Positions 44,921 to 60,725 of a stretch of 64,000 nt of DNA are shown piece by piece. The first letter of the stretch is position 1; the number at the start of each line of letters is the position of its first letter. The notes below the pieces were generated by a model. That model was not told the origin of the DNA. It saw nothing but the letters and a program-made list of their open reading frames with translations, and did no database searches. A program made the translations under genes and the position numbers. Source of the stretch: Gammaproteobacteria bacterium (GTDB lineage: Bacteria > Pseudomonadota > Gammaproteobacteria > Poriferisulfidales > Poriferisulfidaceae); contig JAPPLD010000003.1 of the NCBI GenBank assembly GCA_028819565.1, positions 102,431-166,430 of the forward strand, written 5' to 3'.

Positions 44921-45315
44921 CGCGCCGGGGGAAGGGCGACGGATTCGGGCGACATCCAGCCTTCTTTTCGGTGTTCGACCGTAACCGTGGTGGCAATGCC
45001 GCCCCGTACTCGGAATGCTGCGGTCAGCCGCATGAAGCGGGGGGCTAGAAGTTTCACGAGATCATTGAGAATCTGATTGCTGACGGCCTCGTGGAACGCT
45101 CCCTCATCCCGGAAGGACCAGATATACAGTTTGAGGGACTTGAGTTCGACGCACAGGGCGTCCGGGACATATTCGAGAGTTAATGCCGCAAAATCGGGCT
45201 GTCCGGTCAACGGACACAGGCAAGTGAACTCCGGAATTTCCAGGCGAATGGTATAATCCCGACTGGGTTCAGGATTATCAAAAGTCTCAAGTGCTTTGGA
45301 TGGCTGGGCAGTCAT
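44917..45315 (-). CDS. queF: NADPH-dependent 7-cyano-7-deazaguanine reductase (type I)
   Basis: Reduces preQ0 to preQ1 in queuosine synthesis. 132 residues, the short unimodular type I form rather than the long E. coli form. The catalytic segment [15 protein letters not shown] carries Cys34 and Asp41, and [20 protein letters not shown] is the substrate-binding QueF motif. Divergent from smc and coupled to cysZ. Confidence 0.95.
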   Translation of the reverse strand: MTAQPSKALETFDNPEPSRDYTIRLEIPEFTCLCPLTGQPDFAALTLEYVPDALCVELKSLKLYIWSFRDEGAFHEAVSNQILNDLVKLLAPRFMRLTAAFRVRGGIATTVTVEHRKEGWMSPESVALPPAR

Positions 45316-45388
45316 GGGGTAACCGCTCTCAGGTCAGTTTTCTGCCCCGAATAATCACGCGGCCATTCTAATACAGAGCTAGTCTGAG

Positions 45389-48300
45389 ATGCGCTTGACC
45401 AGCATCCAGATGTCCGGGTTCAAGTCTTTTGTAGAGCCGACCCGAGTCATCTTCGATTTGCCGCTGACCGGTGTGGTCGGCCCCAACGGATGCGGCAAGT
45501 CCAACATCATCGATGCCATCCGCTGGGTTCTCGGCGAAAGCGCCCGCAACATCCGGGGCGAGACTCTCGACGACATCATCTTCGACGGCTCGGATTCCAG
45601 GAAGCGTCTGGATCAGGCTTCGATCGAAGTTGTCATCGACAACAGCCTCGGGCGGATCGGAGGCGAATACGCGAATTTCAGCGAAATCAGGATCCGCCGC
45701 GAAGTTTCCCGCGAAACGGAGCACCAGTCCCGCTACTACATCAACGGCACCCATGTCCGCCGCAAGGATGTCTCCGACCTGTTCCAGGGCACCGGACTTG
45801 GCCGGGGTAATTACGCCATCATTGCCCAGGGCATGGTGCAGGGGCTGATCGAGGCGAAACCCGATGAGATGCGCAAATACATTGAGGAAGCCGCCGGGAT
45901 TTCCCTGTACCGAGAACGTCGCCGGGACACCGAGAACCGGATTCGCCGCACCGAAGAGAACCTCAGCCGGTTGCAGGACATACTGCAAGAGCACGAGCAG
46001 CGTTTGCGTCATCTGAAACAGCAAAAAGGGCAGGCGAGTAAGCTTGAATCCCTGCAGAAAGAACATCGCGCGCGTGAAAACGAATGGGTCAGCCTGCAAC
46101 TTCAGGAACAACGCAAGATCTTGGAAGACCGGGAAAAGGAATACGCAGGCGTCGAGAAAAAACGTCTTCAGGAAGAGAACAAACTGAAGGCCCTGAACGA
46201 GGATTTCGAGAAAAAACGCAGCGAATGCGATCTGAATCGACGGTCAATGGATGAAGCGGTGGCGCTCCACCAGCAACTCTTGGCGGATGCGGGCTCCCTA
46301 GATCAGCGGATCCGCCTGCAACGCGAACGGAAAGAGCAGGCAATCCAGGAAATCGAGCGGCTGGATGTGGAAATCGGGGAGTTGGAGGAGAGTGGGGAGA
46401 AAGTACGAGAGGATTTGAAGCGCCTTGAGCGGCAACATGAGAAAAATAGCGGGGAATTGACCAGAATTCAGGCGGAACAAGAAAAGACGGAAACCCTGAG
46501 AGTGGAACAGACTGAGGCTCTCCGGCAGTGCCAGGAAAAAATCGACACGATCCGCGAGCAGGGCGGTTCCATTCGTGAAGAACGAACTCGAGAGCAAGCG
46601 CAATTACAGCAATACAAAAATGAATTGCAGCACCTGCGGGAGACAGGGGGAGCGGTGGAAGCAAGTGGAGACCCGCGGGCTGTATTGAAAGAGAAATGCG
46701 ATGCAGCGAGGATTTCCTGGCAGCAGTGCAAAGAGCAGCTGGAGCAGAACTGGAACCAGATTCAGCAGGCCCGTCTAGATCTGAGACAACACGAGGAAGC
46801 ATTGTCATCAGCGCAAGAGCAGAAGACCCAGGCGCAGGGGCGCCTGGCTTCGCTGGAAGCCCTGCAACAAGCGGGCCTGACGAGTGATTCGGAAGCGCAT
46901 GCGAAGGCCCTGAAGGAGATGCGCCTGCAGGGAGAACGCTTGATGAACCATATCGAAGTCGAAGGCGGCTGGGAATTCGCAGTGGAAACCGTGTTGGCAG
47001 AAAACCTGGAGGCGTTTTGCGTGGAAGGGCTGCCAGAGACAGTCGATGAAACGCGAGTGCCGGGAACCAGCCCGCTGATGTTGCTGGATCGCCGATCGTC
47101 CGGGGCACGCGAACCTGACCGCATGTCGCTGGCGAGCCGGGTCAAAAGCCCATTCTCGCTGGAGTCCCAACTGGGCGGTGTGCTGGCTGCGGAGACTCTG
47201 GAGCAGGCCTACGCCGTGCGTGATTCATTGCTGCCGCACCAGTCGATCATCACTCAGAGCGGGGTTTGGCTGGGTCCGGACTGGGTGCGTCTACCTGCCG
47301 CGGAAGGTCAGGCGGAAGGGGCACTGGAACGGCGGCGTGAAATCGAGGCGCTGGGAGAAAAGCTGAAGCAGTTGGAATCCGAATCCGGAGAAGTTGGGCA
47401 GCGTAAGCAGGCCGCGGAACGTGAATTGAGGCAGCAAGAAGAAAATCGTTCCACTCTGCAGGCCGAATACGATCAGGCATTCGAAGAGTTTGCTGCCAGC
47501 AAGGCTCAACTGCAGGGGCTCGAAAACCAGGCTCAGCGGCTGGAAAAACTGCAACGGAATATTCGGCAATCCCAAAACAGGCTGCAGCAGTGCGAACGAC
47601 AGATCAAGGATTTGGATCAGGACAGTGTTCGCGCGGATGCAGCCCATGCCGACGCGCAGGAAACCCTGCGCAAAAGCGACGAGGAGGTCCGGCGACAGTC
47701 CGACGAACTGAACCGATTTCAATTAGAGGTCAATACGGCGCAGATGATGATCGAAACCCGGCAGCAGCAATTGTCCCGGGAACAGAACACATTGCAGCGG
47801 CATCGCATACGCCGGGACCAACTGTCGCAGAGTCTGGCCGCGGTTCAGGAAGACGAAGACCTGGAACAGCAGCTGAAGGAAAAGCGGGGAAAAGAGCAGG
47901 AAGCGGAAGAACACATGCGCCGAGAACGGGCCGCATCCGACCAGTTGAACTCGGAGTTGAGCGAGTTGGATCGCAAGCGTTGGGAGTCTAGCCAAAGGTC
48001 CACGGAACTGGGGAAGGGTCTGCACGACAAAGACTTGAAGCGGCAGGAGATTCAGAACGCCTGCGAGCAGTTGCTCAGCCAACTGCGTGAGCAGGAATGC
48101 GAACCCGAGCAGATTCTGCAGACCCTGCCGGAGGACGCCGATGCGGACCAATGGGAAGAGAAGGTATTCCGGGTTATGCGCCGTCTGGAGAGGATGCCAC
48201 CGGTCAATATGGCGGCGGCACGGGAATACGATGAACTGCTGGAGCAGAAGAACAAGGAAGAAGAGCGGATGAACGACATTCAGGCGGCACTTGAAAAACT

Positions 48301-48821
48301 GAATCATGCCATGGAGAGAATTGATCGTGAGACACGCGAGCGTTTTCGTCGGACGTTCAGCCAGGTCAATGAAAATCTGAAGCAGATGTTCCCGCGCATC
48401 ATTGGCGAAGGTGGCGAGGCCAACCTGGTGATGACCGAGCAGAACCTCCTCAGCACCGGCATTGAAGTCCGGGCACGGCCTCCTGGGAAACGCTACCGCA
48501 ACATGCACATGCTGTCCGGCGGGGAGCAGGCGATGGTCGCCGTGGCGTTGGTGCTGTCGCTGTTCATGTTGAACCCGGCACCGTTCTGCATCCTGGACGA
48601 GGTGGACGCCCCCTTGTCCGATGACAACCTGATGCGCTTCTGCCAGATTTTGAACGAGATGAGCGAACAGGTTCAGTTCATCATCGTCACGCATAACAAG
48701 ATCACCATGGAGCATGTCGACCAGTTGGTCGGGGTGACGATGAACGAGCCCGGCGTGTCCCGGCTGGTTACCGTGAACGTGGCCCAGGCGATGGAAATGG
48801 TCGAGCAGGCAGAGGTCGGCC

Positions 48822-48829
<8 letters not shown>
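45389..48829 (+). CDS. smc: Chromosome segregation ATPase Smc
   Basis: 1146-residue SMC. N-terminal head with GFKSFVEPTRV and Walker A GPNGCGKSN at 31-39; long coiled coil to about 500; hinge about 500-640; returning coiled coil; C-terminal head with signature LSGGEQAM near 1042 and Walker B FCILDEVDAPLSDDN. A full-length Smc with ZipA downstream marks gammaproteobacteria that use Smc-ScpAB rather than MukBEF. Its last 8 bp overlap zipA. Confidence 0.97.
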
Positions 48830-52931
<4,102 letters not shown>

Positions 52932-52963
52932 TTCTAAGCTTCGGGACTACCCATCATTCAACC

Positions 52964-53728
52964 ATGTTAATTGTCCTTTCCCCCTCCAAGACGCTGGATC
53001 CAGAGGCGTGCGTGGATGCTGCGATGTGCACGCAACCGGATTACTTGAAGGAATCTCGCCAGCTGATCCGCTGCCTTCGCGAGTTGTCTCCGGACGATAT
53101 CGCGGAACTAATGCGCGTGAGCATGAAGATCGCCAACCTGAACTTCGATCGCTACCATCAGTGGAAGACCCCGTTTACCTCGGACAATGCCCGCCCAGCT
53201 GCATTGACGTTCAAAGGAGATGTCTACACGGGATTGGGCGCGGGGGATTTCACCCGGCAGGATCTGAACTTCGCGCAGAAGCACTTGCGCATCCTCTCCG
53301 GTCTCTATGGCCTGTTGCGTCCGCTTGATCTGATCCAGCCATATCGACTGGAAATGGGAACCCGGTTGGGGACTTCGCGTGGCGACAACCTGTATCAATT
53401 CTGGGGCAGCCGAATTACCGAGGGTCTCTGCGAGGCGCTGTCCGACCAGAAGAATTCGGTGTTGGTCAACTTGGCTTCTCAGGAATACTTCAAAGCAGTT
53501 CGCCCGGAAGGGCTCGATGTGCCGGTCATCACTCCGGTGTTCAAGGAGCGAAAAGGCCGCCAGTACCGAGTCATCGGATTATTTGCCAAGAAGGCGCGGG
53601 GCATGATGACCCGTTATATCATCAAGAATCGCCTGACCAAGGTGGATGCGATTACCGGATTCACCGACGGGGGCTACCGGTATTCTCCGGAGATGTCGAC
53701 GGAAACGGAGTGGGTGTTCGCCAGATAG
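52964..53728 (+). CDS. yaaA: YaaA family peroxide-stress protein (DUF328)
   Basis: 254 residues from the ATG at 52964, starting MLIVLSPSKTLD, the family hallmark. Further conserved parts: FDRYHQWKTPF, ALTFKGDVYTGL, LSGLYGLLRPLDLIQPYRLEMGT and NLASQEYFKAV. E. coli YaaA lowers free iron and limits oxidative DNA damage under peroxide stress; the mechanism is not firmly known. Followed by mpl after 19 bp. Confidence 0.95.
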   Translation: MLIVLSPSKTLDPEACVDAAMCTQPDYLKESRQLIRCLRELSPDDIAELMRVSMKIANLNFDRYHQWKTPFTSDNARPAALTFKGDVYTGLGAGDFTRQDLNFAQKHLRILSGLYGLLRPLDLIQPYRLEMGTRLGTSRGDNLYQFWGSRITEGLCEALSDQKNSVLVNLASQEYFKAVRPEGLDVPVITPVFKERKGRQYRVIGLFAKKARGMMTRYIIKNRLTKVDAITGFTDGGYRYSPEMSTETEWVFAR

Positions 53729-53747
53729 GCGGCGCAATCCAGTCAGC

Positions 53748-55094
53748 GTGCATCTCCATATCTTGGGCGTAGCCGGAAGTTTCATGGCCGGTATTGCCCG
53801 GATCGCTTCCGAGTACGGGCATCGGGTCACCGGGTCTGATGCTGCGCTTTACCCTCCCATGAGCACCCAACTGGAACAGGCCGGGGTGGAGTGCCGCGTC
53901 GGTTACGAGTGGTCTCACCTGGAACCGCCTCCAGATTGCGTGGTCGTAGGCAATGTGATGAGCCGGGGTCATGCGATCGTCGAGCAGTTGCTGAACAGTT
54001 CGATCCCGTATGTCTCGGGCCCGCAGTGGCTTCGGGACCACCTGCTGTACGAGCGCTGGGTGTTGGCGGTCGCAGGCACGCACGGCAAGACCACGACCAG
54101 CGCGATGCTGGCGCACATCCTGATCGAAGCGGGCGGGTCTCCGGGATATCTGATCGGAGGAGTGGCTGCACGGACGCAGAAAAGCGCTCAGGCCGGGCAA
54201 CCGCCGCATTTTGTGATCGAAGCTGATGAATATGACACGGCATTTTTCGACAAGCGGTCGAAATTTGTCCACTACCGTCCGCGGACGCTGGTCCTGACCA
54301 ATCTGGAATACGACCATGCGGACATTTTTGACGACCTTGAGGCCATTCAGCGCCAGTTTCATCATCTGTTGCGCACGGTTCCGAGCGAGGGTCGCATCCT
54401 GTGCCGGGCAGGCGATCCGAACCTGAAGAAGGTCTTGGACATGGGGTGCTGGACTCCGGTGGAGACGTTCGGTTTCGAGGAAGGCAGTGACTGGTGCTGT
54501 CAGTGGCAACCCGGACAAGAGTTGGTGATCCAGTATGACGGAGCGGCCTACGTGGCGCGAGACCATCAACCTCTGGGGATGCACAATGCATTGAATGCTA
54601 CAGCCGCTGTGGCGGCGGCGGCACATGCTGGCATCCCGGTGCAAACGGCAGCCGATTCGCTGGCATCTTTCGAAGGTGTTCTGCGTCGACTGACGCAGCG
54701 TCCCACCCGGAACGGGGGGGTCTACCTGTATGATGATTTTGCCCATCATCCGACCGAAATACGTGCGAGCATCGAAGCCGTGAGAGAGCGACATCTGGAT
54801 CAGCCAATTCTTGCGGTAGTCGAGCCGGCTTCGAACAGTATGCGACTGGGCGTACATCAGGATTCCCTCGCCGAAGCCTTGAAGGAGGCGGATCGGAACT
54901 GGTTGCACGTGTCGCAGGAGATGCAGTGGGATGCCGTGGAATGGGGGCAGGCTCACGGGCAGGTTAGCGTCACGACCGATCTAGCCACCCTGGAATCGCA
55001 GATTCGTGAGCAACTCGCATCCGGCGGTGTCGTTCTGGTCATGAGCAATCGTGCAGGGTCGGACATTTGTCAACATCTGGAATCGCGTCTGTGA
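53748..55094 (+). CDS. mpl: UDP-N-acetylmuramate:L-Ala-gamma-D-Glu-meso-DAP ligase Mpl
   Basis: Recycles the murein tripeptide by ligating it to UDP-MurNAc. 448 residues from the GTG at 53748. HLHILGVAGSFMAGIARIASEYGHRVTGSD at the start, P-loop GTHGKTTTSAMLAHI near 119, EADEYDTAFFDKRSKFVHY, and DDFAHHPTEIRASIEA in the C-terminal domain distinguish Mpl from MurC. Follows yaaA closely. Confidence 0.95.
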   Translation: MHLHILGVAGSFMAGIARIASEYGHRVTGSDAALYPPMSTQLEQAGVECRVGYEWSHLEPPPDCVVVGNVMSRGHAIVEQLLNSSIPYVSGPQWLRDHLLYERWVLAVAGTHGKTTTSAMLAHILIEAGGSPGYLIGGVAARTQKSAQAGQPPHFVIEADEYDTAFFDKRSKFVHYRPRTLVLTNLEYDHADIFDDLEAIQRQFHHLLRTVPSEGRILCRAGDPNLKKVLDMGCWTPVETFGFEEGSDWCCQWQPGQELVIQYDGAAYVARDHQPLGMHNALNATAAVAAAAHAGIPVQTAADSLASFEGVLRRLTQRPTRNGGVYLYDDFAHHPTEIRASIEAVRERHLDQPILAVVEPASNSMRLGVHQDSLAEALKEADRNWLHVSQEMQWDAVEWGQAHGQVSVTTDLATLESQIREQLASGGVVLVMSNRAGSDICQHLESRL

Positions 55095-55120
55095 TGGCGC
55101 TTGGAGCATAGGAGACTTAA

Positions 55121-55486
55121 ATGAGCGTCATTGAACTGACCAAGGAGAATTTCAACGATACCGTCGACAACAACGACATCGTGGTGGTGGATTTCTGGGC
55201 CGAATGGTGCGGGCCGTGCAAGAGCTTTGCGCCCGTGTTCGAGACGGTGGCGGGGAACCATCCGGATGCTGTTTTCGGCAAGATTGATACCGAAGAACAG
55301 ACGGAACTGGCTCAGGCGTTTCAGATCCGCTCGATTCCCACCCTGATGCTATTCCGCGAGCAGATTCAACTGTTCGCCCAGCCGGGGGCGCTGTCCATCG
55401 CCCAACTGGAAGACCTAGTGCAGAAGGCAAAAGCACTGGACATGAAACCGATTCACGACCAGATCAAGGAACGCTCCGCTTCATGA
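55121..55486 (+). CDS. Thioredoxin-family protein coupled to an ABC exporter
   Basis: 121 residues with a thioredoxin fold: [13 protein letters not shown] (active site Trp29-Cys33) and cis-proline loop RSIPTLMLF. It lacks the conserved Lys/Gly pattern of classic TrxA after the active site and has a C-terminal extension ([16 protein letters not shown]). No signal peptide, so cytoplasmic. It overlaps the ABC exporter gene by 4 bp (ATGA), so the two are made together; the functional link is unknown. Distinct from trxA at 4765. Confidence 0.88.
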   Translation: MSVIELTKENFNDTVDNNDIVVVDFWAEWCGPCKSFAPVFETVAGNHPDAVFGKIDTEEQTELAQAFQIRSIPTLMLFREQIQLFAQPGALSIAQLEDLVQKAKALDMKPIHDQIKERSAS

Positions 55487-57297
55487 CCGCGATGGCGCAG
55501 GTTGTCGAAGACAAGCCGCCTGAGGAGTACACCCTTCGTTATCTGGTCTACCTGATCCGGCGCCATCGCCGGCAGTTGATTGACGCGCACCTGGTGGCGA
55601 TTGCCGCGACGGCCGCCAGTGTCCCGCTGCCGTTGCTTATGCCCCTGCTGGTCGACGAGGTTCTGCTGGAGCAGCCGGCATTCCTGGTTCCCTTGATTCA
55701 GGCGTGGTCGCCCGAGCCATGGCACGGGCCGATCCTGTATGTCGGCGTAATCTTGCTCGTGGCAATCTTTCTGCGGCTCACGTCGATTCTGTTGCATGCG
55801 TTCCAAGTGCGGGAACTGGCGACCATCTCCAAGGACATGGTGTACCGGTTGCGTTGCCAGTTGCTGCAACGACTCGAGCGAACCAGCCTGTCCGAATACG
55901 AAACCCTAGGCAGCGGCACGGTCTCGGCCCACCTGGTCACGGACCTGCAGACCATTGACGATTTCGTGGCTATCACCGTGGGCAAGTTCGTGGTGGCCGG
56001 CCTCACCATCATCGGGACGGCGGCTGTGCTGCTGTGGTTGCACTGGGGCTTGGCACTGTTCATTCTGTGCATGAATCCGTTGGTGATCTATTTCACGATC
56101 GTGTTGGGGCGGCGAGTCAAAGAATTGAAAAAGCGAGAGAATTCTGCGATCGAACACTTTCAGCAGTCTCTGGCCGAAACCCTGGATGGAATTCACCAGA
56201 TCCGGGCGCACAACCGGGAACGCCACTACATTCTTCGTGTGATGGATGAAGCGCGGGGTGTCCGCGACTGGTCCACGGCCTACTTCTGGAAGAGCGAGAT
56301 GGCGAATCGGGCCTCGGGCACCGTGTTCCTGCTTGGTTTCGATGTCTTCCGTGCGGTCAGCATGTTGATGGTGGTGTTTTCCGACCTCAGCATCGGGGAG
56401 ATGATGGCGGTGTTCGGCTATCTGTGGTTCATGATCGCGCCCGTACAGGAGTTGCTTGGTGTGCAGTACGCCTATTACGCGGCATCTGCTGCGTTGGATC
56501 GGGTCAACCGGATTCTGAAGTTTCAGGAAGAGCCCCGGTATCCTCACGTTCACGATCCGTTCGACGCCGTCCCCACCACGTCTCTGGAACTTGAAGACGT
56601 GCATTTTTCTTTCACTCCCGAGCAGCCGACATTGAATGGCATCACCCTGCGGGTGGCGGCGGGAGAGAAAGTGGCGTTCGTGGGGGCCAGTGGAGCCGGG
56701 AAATCGACCCTGATGCAGGTCTTGCTCGGCCTGTATCCAGCCGATTCGGGCGAGATCCGATTCGGAGGACGATCCGTACGGGAGATCGGCTTCGAGACGG
56801 TGAGGGAAAATGTCGCGATCGTGCTCCAGCACCCGACCCTGTTCAACGATACGCTCCGATCGAACCTAACGCTGGGACAATCCCTGTCCGACGATGCGCT
56901 GTGGGAAGCCTTGCGGGTTTCCCAACTCCGGGAGTGGGCGCAAGCGTTGCCGCAGAAACTGGAAACCCAGCTCGGAGTGGACGGGGTTCGGCTTTCGGGG
57001 GGTCAGAGGCAACGTCTCTCGATTGCCCGGACTGTGCTGATGGACCCGGAAATCCTGATCTTAGACGAGGCCACATCCATGCTGGACACTCAGATCGAAG
57101 ACTGTTTGCATCGCGAGCTGTTTGCCCGCTTCGAGGGACGTACGATGCTGATCGTGGCGCACCGGCTAAGCGCCGTGCGGCATGCCGATCATGTCTATGT
57201 GATGGAGGACGGGAAAATCATCGAACAAGGTGGACCGCAGCAGTTGATGGATCAGGACGGTCTGTACTCCAAGTTGTATTCAGGGCAGCGTCACTGA
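55483..57297 (+). CDS. ABC exporter, fused permease and ATPase
   Basis: 604 residues. Six membrane helices (about 38-330) form a type I exporter domain, then the ATPase: Walker [10 protein letters not shown] (about 401-409), signature [13 protein letters not shown] (about 504), Walker B ILILDEAT and H-loop [12 protein letters not shown]. Half-size exporter acting as a dimer. Substrate unknown; neither MsbA-specific nor peptidase (C39) features are seen. Coupled to the thioredoxin-like gene. Its end overlaps the end of hemL by 7 bp on the opposite strand. Confidence 0.92.
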   Translation: MTAMAQVVEDKPPEEYTLRYLVYLIRRHRRQLIDAHLVAIAATAASVPLPLLMPLLVDEVLLEQPAFLVPLIQAWSPEPWHGPILYVGVILLVAIFLRLTSILLHAFQVRELATISKDMVYRLRCQLLQRLERTSLSEYETLGSGTVSAHLVTDLQTIDDFVAITVGKFVVAGLTIIGTAAVLLWLHWGLALFILCMNPLVIYFTIVLGRRVKELKKRENSAIEHFQQSLAETLDGIHQIRAHNRERHYILRVMDEARGVRDWSTAYFWKSEMANRASGTVFLLGFDVFRAVSMLMVVFSDLSIGEMMAVFGYLWFMIAPVQELLGVQYAYYAASAALDRVNRILKFQEEPRYPHVHDPFDAVPTTSLELEDVHFSFTPEQPTLNGITLRVAAGEKVAFVGASGAGKSTLMQVLLGLYPADSGEIRFGGRSVREIGFETVRENVAIVLQHPTLFNDTLRSNLTLGQSLSDDALWEALRVSQLREWAQALPQKLETQLGVDGVRLSGGQRQRLSIARTVLMDPEILILDEATSMLDTQIEDCLHRELFARFEGRTMLIVAHRLSAVRHADHVYVMEDGKIIEQGGPQQLMDQDGLYSKLYSGQRH

Positions 57298-58583
57298 TTT
57301 TCTTGGCGCATCGCGTCGAATGCGATGCCCGCAGCCTCGATGGTCCGGTCGATGTCTCCATGGGTGTGCGCGCTGGACAAAAATCCTGCTTCGTAACTGG
57401 AGGGCGCGAGATAGATGCCCTGTTTCAGCATGTGGTGGAAAAAGCGTCGATAGTTTTCGGTCTGGCAGGCTTGGACATCGGCATAGCATCGGACCGGCCC
57501 GCCGGATGTGAAGAAAATGCCGAACATACCAGTCGCTTCGACCGCCTCGAAAGAAATTCCGTACGTGTCTGCCTGTTCGCGCAGACCTTGCATCAGACGT
57601 GCCGCGCAATCGCCGAGTGCTTCATAGAAGCCTTCCTGCTCTGTCAGTTCCAGTGTCGCCAGGCCTGCCGCCATGGTGACCGGATTTCCGGATAAGGTTC
57701 CGGCCTGGTACACCGGTCCGAGCGGGGCCAGTTGATCCATCAGTTCAGCGCGACCCCCGAAAGCCCCGACTGGTAGGCCACCACCGATGACTTTGCCCAG
57801 CACGGTCAGATCAGGCTGGATGCCGAGCCGCTGCTGCGCACCGCCGGGTCCGACTCGGAACCCGGTCATGACCTCATCAAAAATCAGCAGGCTGCCATAG
57901 CGGTCGCAACAATCGCGCAAGGCTTCGAGGAAGCCCGGCTCTGGCAGTACGCAACTCATATTTCCGGCGATGGGTTCGACGATGATCGCAGCAATCTGGT
58001 CGCCGCGGTCGGCGAAGATCGCCCGCACTTCCTCGGCATCGTTGTACTGCGCGATCTCGGCATGTTCGACGGTGCTTGCGGGAACGCCGGGCGAAGAGGG
58101 AACGCCATGGGTCAAGGCCCCGGAACCGGCCTGCACCAGCAGGGCGTCGGCGTGGCCGTGGTAGCAGCCCGCGAACTTGATGATTCGATCCCGCGCGGTG
58201 ACGCCGCGCGCAAGCCGAATGGCACTCATGGCCGCTTCCGTCCCGGAGTTGACCAGACGCACTTTTTCGAGCGTAGGGGCCCGTTGGCACAGTTTTTCCG
58301 CCATCTCGGTCTCCAGTGGATGCGGCGTGCCGAAGCAGATGCCTTGATCCACCGTGTTTTTGATCCTTTCGAGCACGGCAGGGTGGGCATGTCCGACGAT
58401 CATCGGCCCCCAAGCGCCAACATAGTCGATATAGGAACGCCCTTCCACATCGTAAAGGTAGGCTCCTTCGCCGCGCTGCATGAATACCGGGGTCCCGCCG
58501 ACCGCACCGAAAGCGCGAACTGGAGAGTTGACGCCCCCGGGAATCTTGCGGCAGGCCGCGTCGAACCAACTGGAATCAGCCAT
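57291..58583 (-). CDS. hemL: Glutamate-1-semialdehyde 2,1-aminomutase
   Basis: PLP enzyme forming 5-aminolevulinate for tetrapyrroles in the C5 pathway. 430 residues from the ATG whose complement is 58581-58583. N-terminal [55 protein letters not shown], and the PLP lysine near 264 in [17 protein letters not shown]. The start overlaps the thiE stop by 8 bp, so thiE-hemL is an operon. Confidence 0.97.
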   Translation of the reverse strand: MADSSWFDAACRKIPGGVNSPVRAFGAVGGTPVFMQRGEGAYLYDVEGRSYIDYVGAWGPMIVGHAHPAVLERIKNTVDQGICFGTPHPLETEMAEKLCQRAPTLEKVRLVNSGTEAAMSAIRLARGVTARDRIIKFAGCYHGHADALLVQAGSGALTHGVPSSPGVPASTVEHAEIAQYNDAEEVRAIFADRGDQIAAIIVEPIAGNMSCVLPEPGFLEALRDCCDRYGSLLIFDEVMTGFRVGPGGAQQRLGIQPDLTVLGKVIGGGLPVGAFGGRAELMDQLAPLGPVYQAGTLSGNPVTMAAGLATLELTEQEGFYEALGDCAARLMQGLREQADTYGISFEAVEATGMFGIFFTSGGPVRCYADVQACQTENYRRFFHHMLKQGIYLAPSSYEAGFLSSAHTHGDIDRTIEAAGIAFDAMRQENQ

Positions 58584-59196
58584 TTTCCTGGAACTGATTA
58601 GTGATCGCTTGGGCAGCGGAAGTGATGTCCGATTGCGCGAAGATTCCACTGCAGACCGCCAGCAGGTCGGCGCCGGCTTGGATCAGGGACGCCGCATTAT
58701 CCGCGTTGATTCCACCGATGGCGCAGACTGGGACGGACAGTTCGCGGTGTGCGCGCATCAGGAGGTCGGGTTGGGCGGTGACGGCGTCGGGCCGGGTAGG
58801 GCTGGCGTAGAAACTTCCGAAGGCCACGTAGGAAGCGCCTGAGTGAATGGCGGCTCGGGCGCGAGCAAAATCATTGTAGCAAGAGGCACCGATCAATCCG
58901 CTCGAAAACCGATCCCGGGCCTCGGTGATGGAGCAGTCGTCTTCGCCCAAGTGCACCCCATCGGCGCCGATAGCCAACGCCAGATCAAGATTGTCGTTGA
59001 TAATCAATGGAATGCCTCGCGATTGACACAGCGTGAGCAAAGCCTTTGCGCGCACTTCGCTCTCCTCCGTGCCGGCGGTCTTGTCCCGGTACTGGATCAT
59101 GCGGGCACCGCCCGCGATGGCTGCCTCCACGGCTTCTGCCGGGGAAGAGCAACCGTCCGGGGTCAGCGCGTACAATCCGTGCGGATGGAAAGCCAT
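58576..59196 (-). CDS. thiE: Thiamine-phosphate synthase
   Basis: Joins the pyrimidine and thiazole moieties to thiamine phosphate. 206 residues. [10 protein letters not shown] at the start, [49 protein letters not shown] and [30 protein letters not shown] give the TIM-barrel TMP-synthase pattern with pyrophosphate-binding residues. The ATG at 59196 begins at the conserved N-terminus. Overlaps hemL. Confidence 0.96.
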   Translation of the reverse strand: MAFHPHGLYALTPDGCSSPAEAVEAAIAGGARMIQYRDKTAGTEESEVRAKALLTLCQSRGIPLIINDNLDLALAIGADGVHLGEDDCSITEARDRFSSGLIGASCYNDFARARAAIHSGASYVAFGSFYASPTRPDAVTAQPDLLMRAHRELSVPVCAIGGINADNAASLIQAGADLLAVCSGIFAQSDITSAAQAITNQFQENG

Positions 59197-59287
59197 AGAT
59201 TTGACGAATTTCGTGGGACAGGTCGGGGAAGGGGTTCCGACAAACACATACGCCGTATTGTAGAAGCAGGCGTATCACCCTAGAACC

Positions 59288-60643
59288 ATGAATCTGCTGA
59301 CATCGCTTCGAAGCCGCCTGCCAACACGGGAGGATCACCTGCATCTGTGGCGGATCGCCGGGCCGATGACGCTGACCGGTTTGGCCACTCCCTTGCTGGG
59401 AATGGTCGATACGTTCGTGATGGGGCACCTGGAAGCGGCGTACTACCTGGGCGCGGTGGCGGTCGGATCGACGTTGATCCAACTGCTGTTCTGGGGTGTC
59501 GGGTTCCTGCGCATGAGCACGACCGCGTTGGCTGCGCAGGCATCCCATGATTCCAACAAGACTCGATTGATCTTACTGCACAGCTTGGTATCCGCCGTAT
59601 TAATTTCGATGGTGGTGGTGCTTCTGAGAGAACCGCTGCAGCACATCAGCTACACGCTTCTGGCCTTGGAGCAGGAAATCAACCTTCACTCCCAGTTGTA
59701 TTTCGAGATCTGCATCTGGAGCATGCCGGCCGTACTGCTGAACATGGTGATCTGGGGCTGGTGCCTGGGCATGCAGAACGCCCGGGCTCCCCTGTACCTG
59801 GCACTTTGGATCAACGTGGTCAACATGGTGCTGGACGTGGTACTGGTGTTCTATTTCGGCCTGCAGACACGGGGAGTGGCGTATGCCTCCCTGGTGGCGA
59901 ACTACAGTGGCCTTTTGCTGGGAGTCTGGATTCTGCGGCGCATGCTCCAACCCCTGCCGCGGATGACGATGTACGGATTGTGGGACGCACCGGCGTGGAA
60001 GAACCTGTTCGTGGTTAACCACCATTTGTTCGTGCGCACGATCCTGTTGCTGTTTTCGTTTGCCTTCTTCATGGCGCAGGGCGCGGACTTTGGAGCGGTC
60101 GTACTGGCCGCCAATGCCGTGTTGATCAATTTCTTCTACATCACGGCCTATGGCATGGACGGTTTTGCTCATGGCCTGGAAGTGTTGTGCGGGCGAGCAG
60201 TCGGAATGCGGGACCGGAAATTATTCGAGCGGGTTATCGCCTCCGCACTGTTCTGGTGCGTGCTGATCGGGATTTTGCTGATTACTTTCTTCGCGGGGGC
60301 CGGGACCTTCATCATCGGCTGGTTGACCTCGCTGCCCGAGGTTCAGGGCGCGGCATCGGTCTACCTGCCTTGGCTGATCGCGTTGCCCGTGTTCTGCCTG
60401 CTGCCTTTCCTGATGGACGGGTTGTTCATCGGCACGACCCGTACCCGCGAGATGCGCAACAGCATGGTCTTGTCGATTGGGGCCTACTTGGCAATTTGGT
60501 TTGTCACAGGGAGTCTGGAAAACCATGGGTTGTGGCTCGCGCTGACCGGTTTTATGATCGCGCGCAGCCTGACACTTGGATATTACAGTTGGCGGATCGA
60601 ACGTGGCGGAGGGTTTGTTCCGAGAAGCTTACTGAGTTCCTAA
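59288..60643 (+). CDS. MATE-family multidrug exporter (DinF-like)
   Basis: 451 residues, about twelve membrane helices. The N-terminus LWRIAGPMTLTGLATPLLGMVDTFVMGHL and the repeat-related ASLVANYSGLLLGVWILRRM segment mark a MATE transporter of the DinF subgroup, which exports drugs by sodium or proton antiport. Substrate unknown. Divergent from thiE. Confidence 0.92.
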   Translation: MNLLTSLRSRLPTREDHLHLWRIAGPMTLTGLATPLLGMVDTFVMGHLEAAYYLGAVAVGSTLIQLLFWGVGFLRMSTTALAAQASHDSNKTRLILLHSLVSAVLISMVVVLLREPLQHISYTLLALEQEINLHSQLYFEICIWSMPAVLLNMVIWGWCLGMQNARAPLYLALWINVVNMVLDVVLVFYFGLQTRGVAYASLVANYSGLLLGVWILRRMLQPLPRMTMYGLWDAPAWKNLFVVNHHLFVRTILLLFSFAFFMAQGADFGAVVLAANAVLINFFYITAYGMDGFAHGLEVLCGRAVGMRDRKLFERVIASALFWCVLIGILLITFFAGAGTFIIGWLTSLPEVQGAASVYLPWLIALPVFCLLPFLMDGLFIGTTRTREMRNSMVLSIGAYLAIWFVTGSLENHGLWLALTGFMIARSLTLGYYSWRIERGGGFVPRSLLSS

Positions 60644-60725
60644 AACCGGGCGCCACGCCCTGTTTCGAATGTATATCGTGCACAAGCGTGGAGTATCATT
60701 AGGCGTCAAATCGTCTGCTCGCGGA

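Noticed and set aside
53661..54956. 431-codon frame antisense to mpl
   Set aside because: Composition is that of a shadow frame (Arg/His/Pro rich) and it opposes a gene with clear catalytic motifs.
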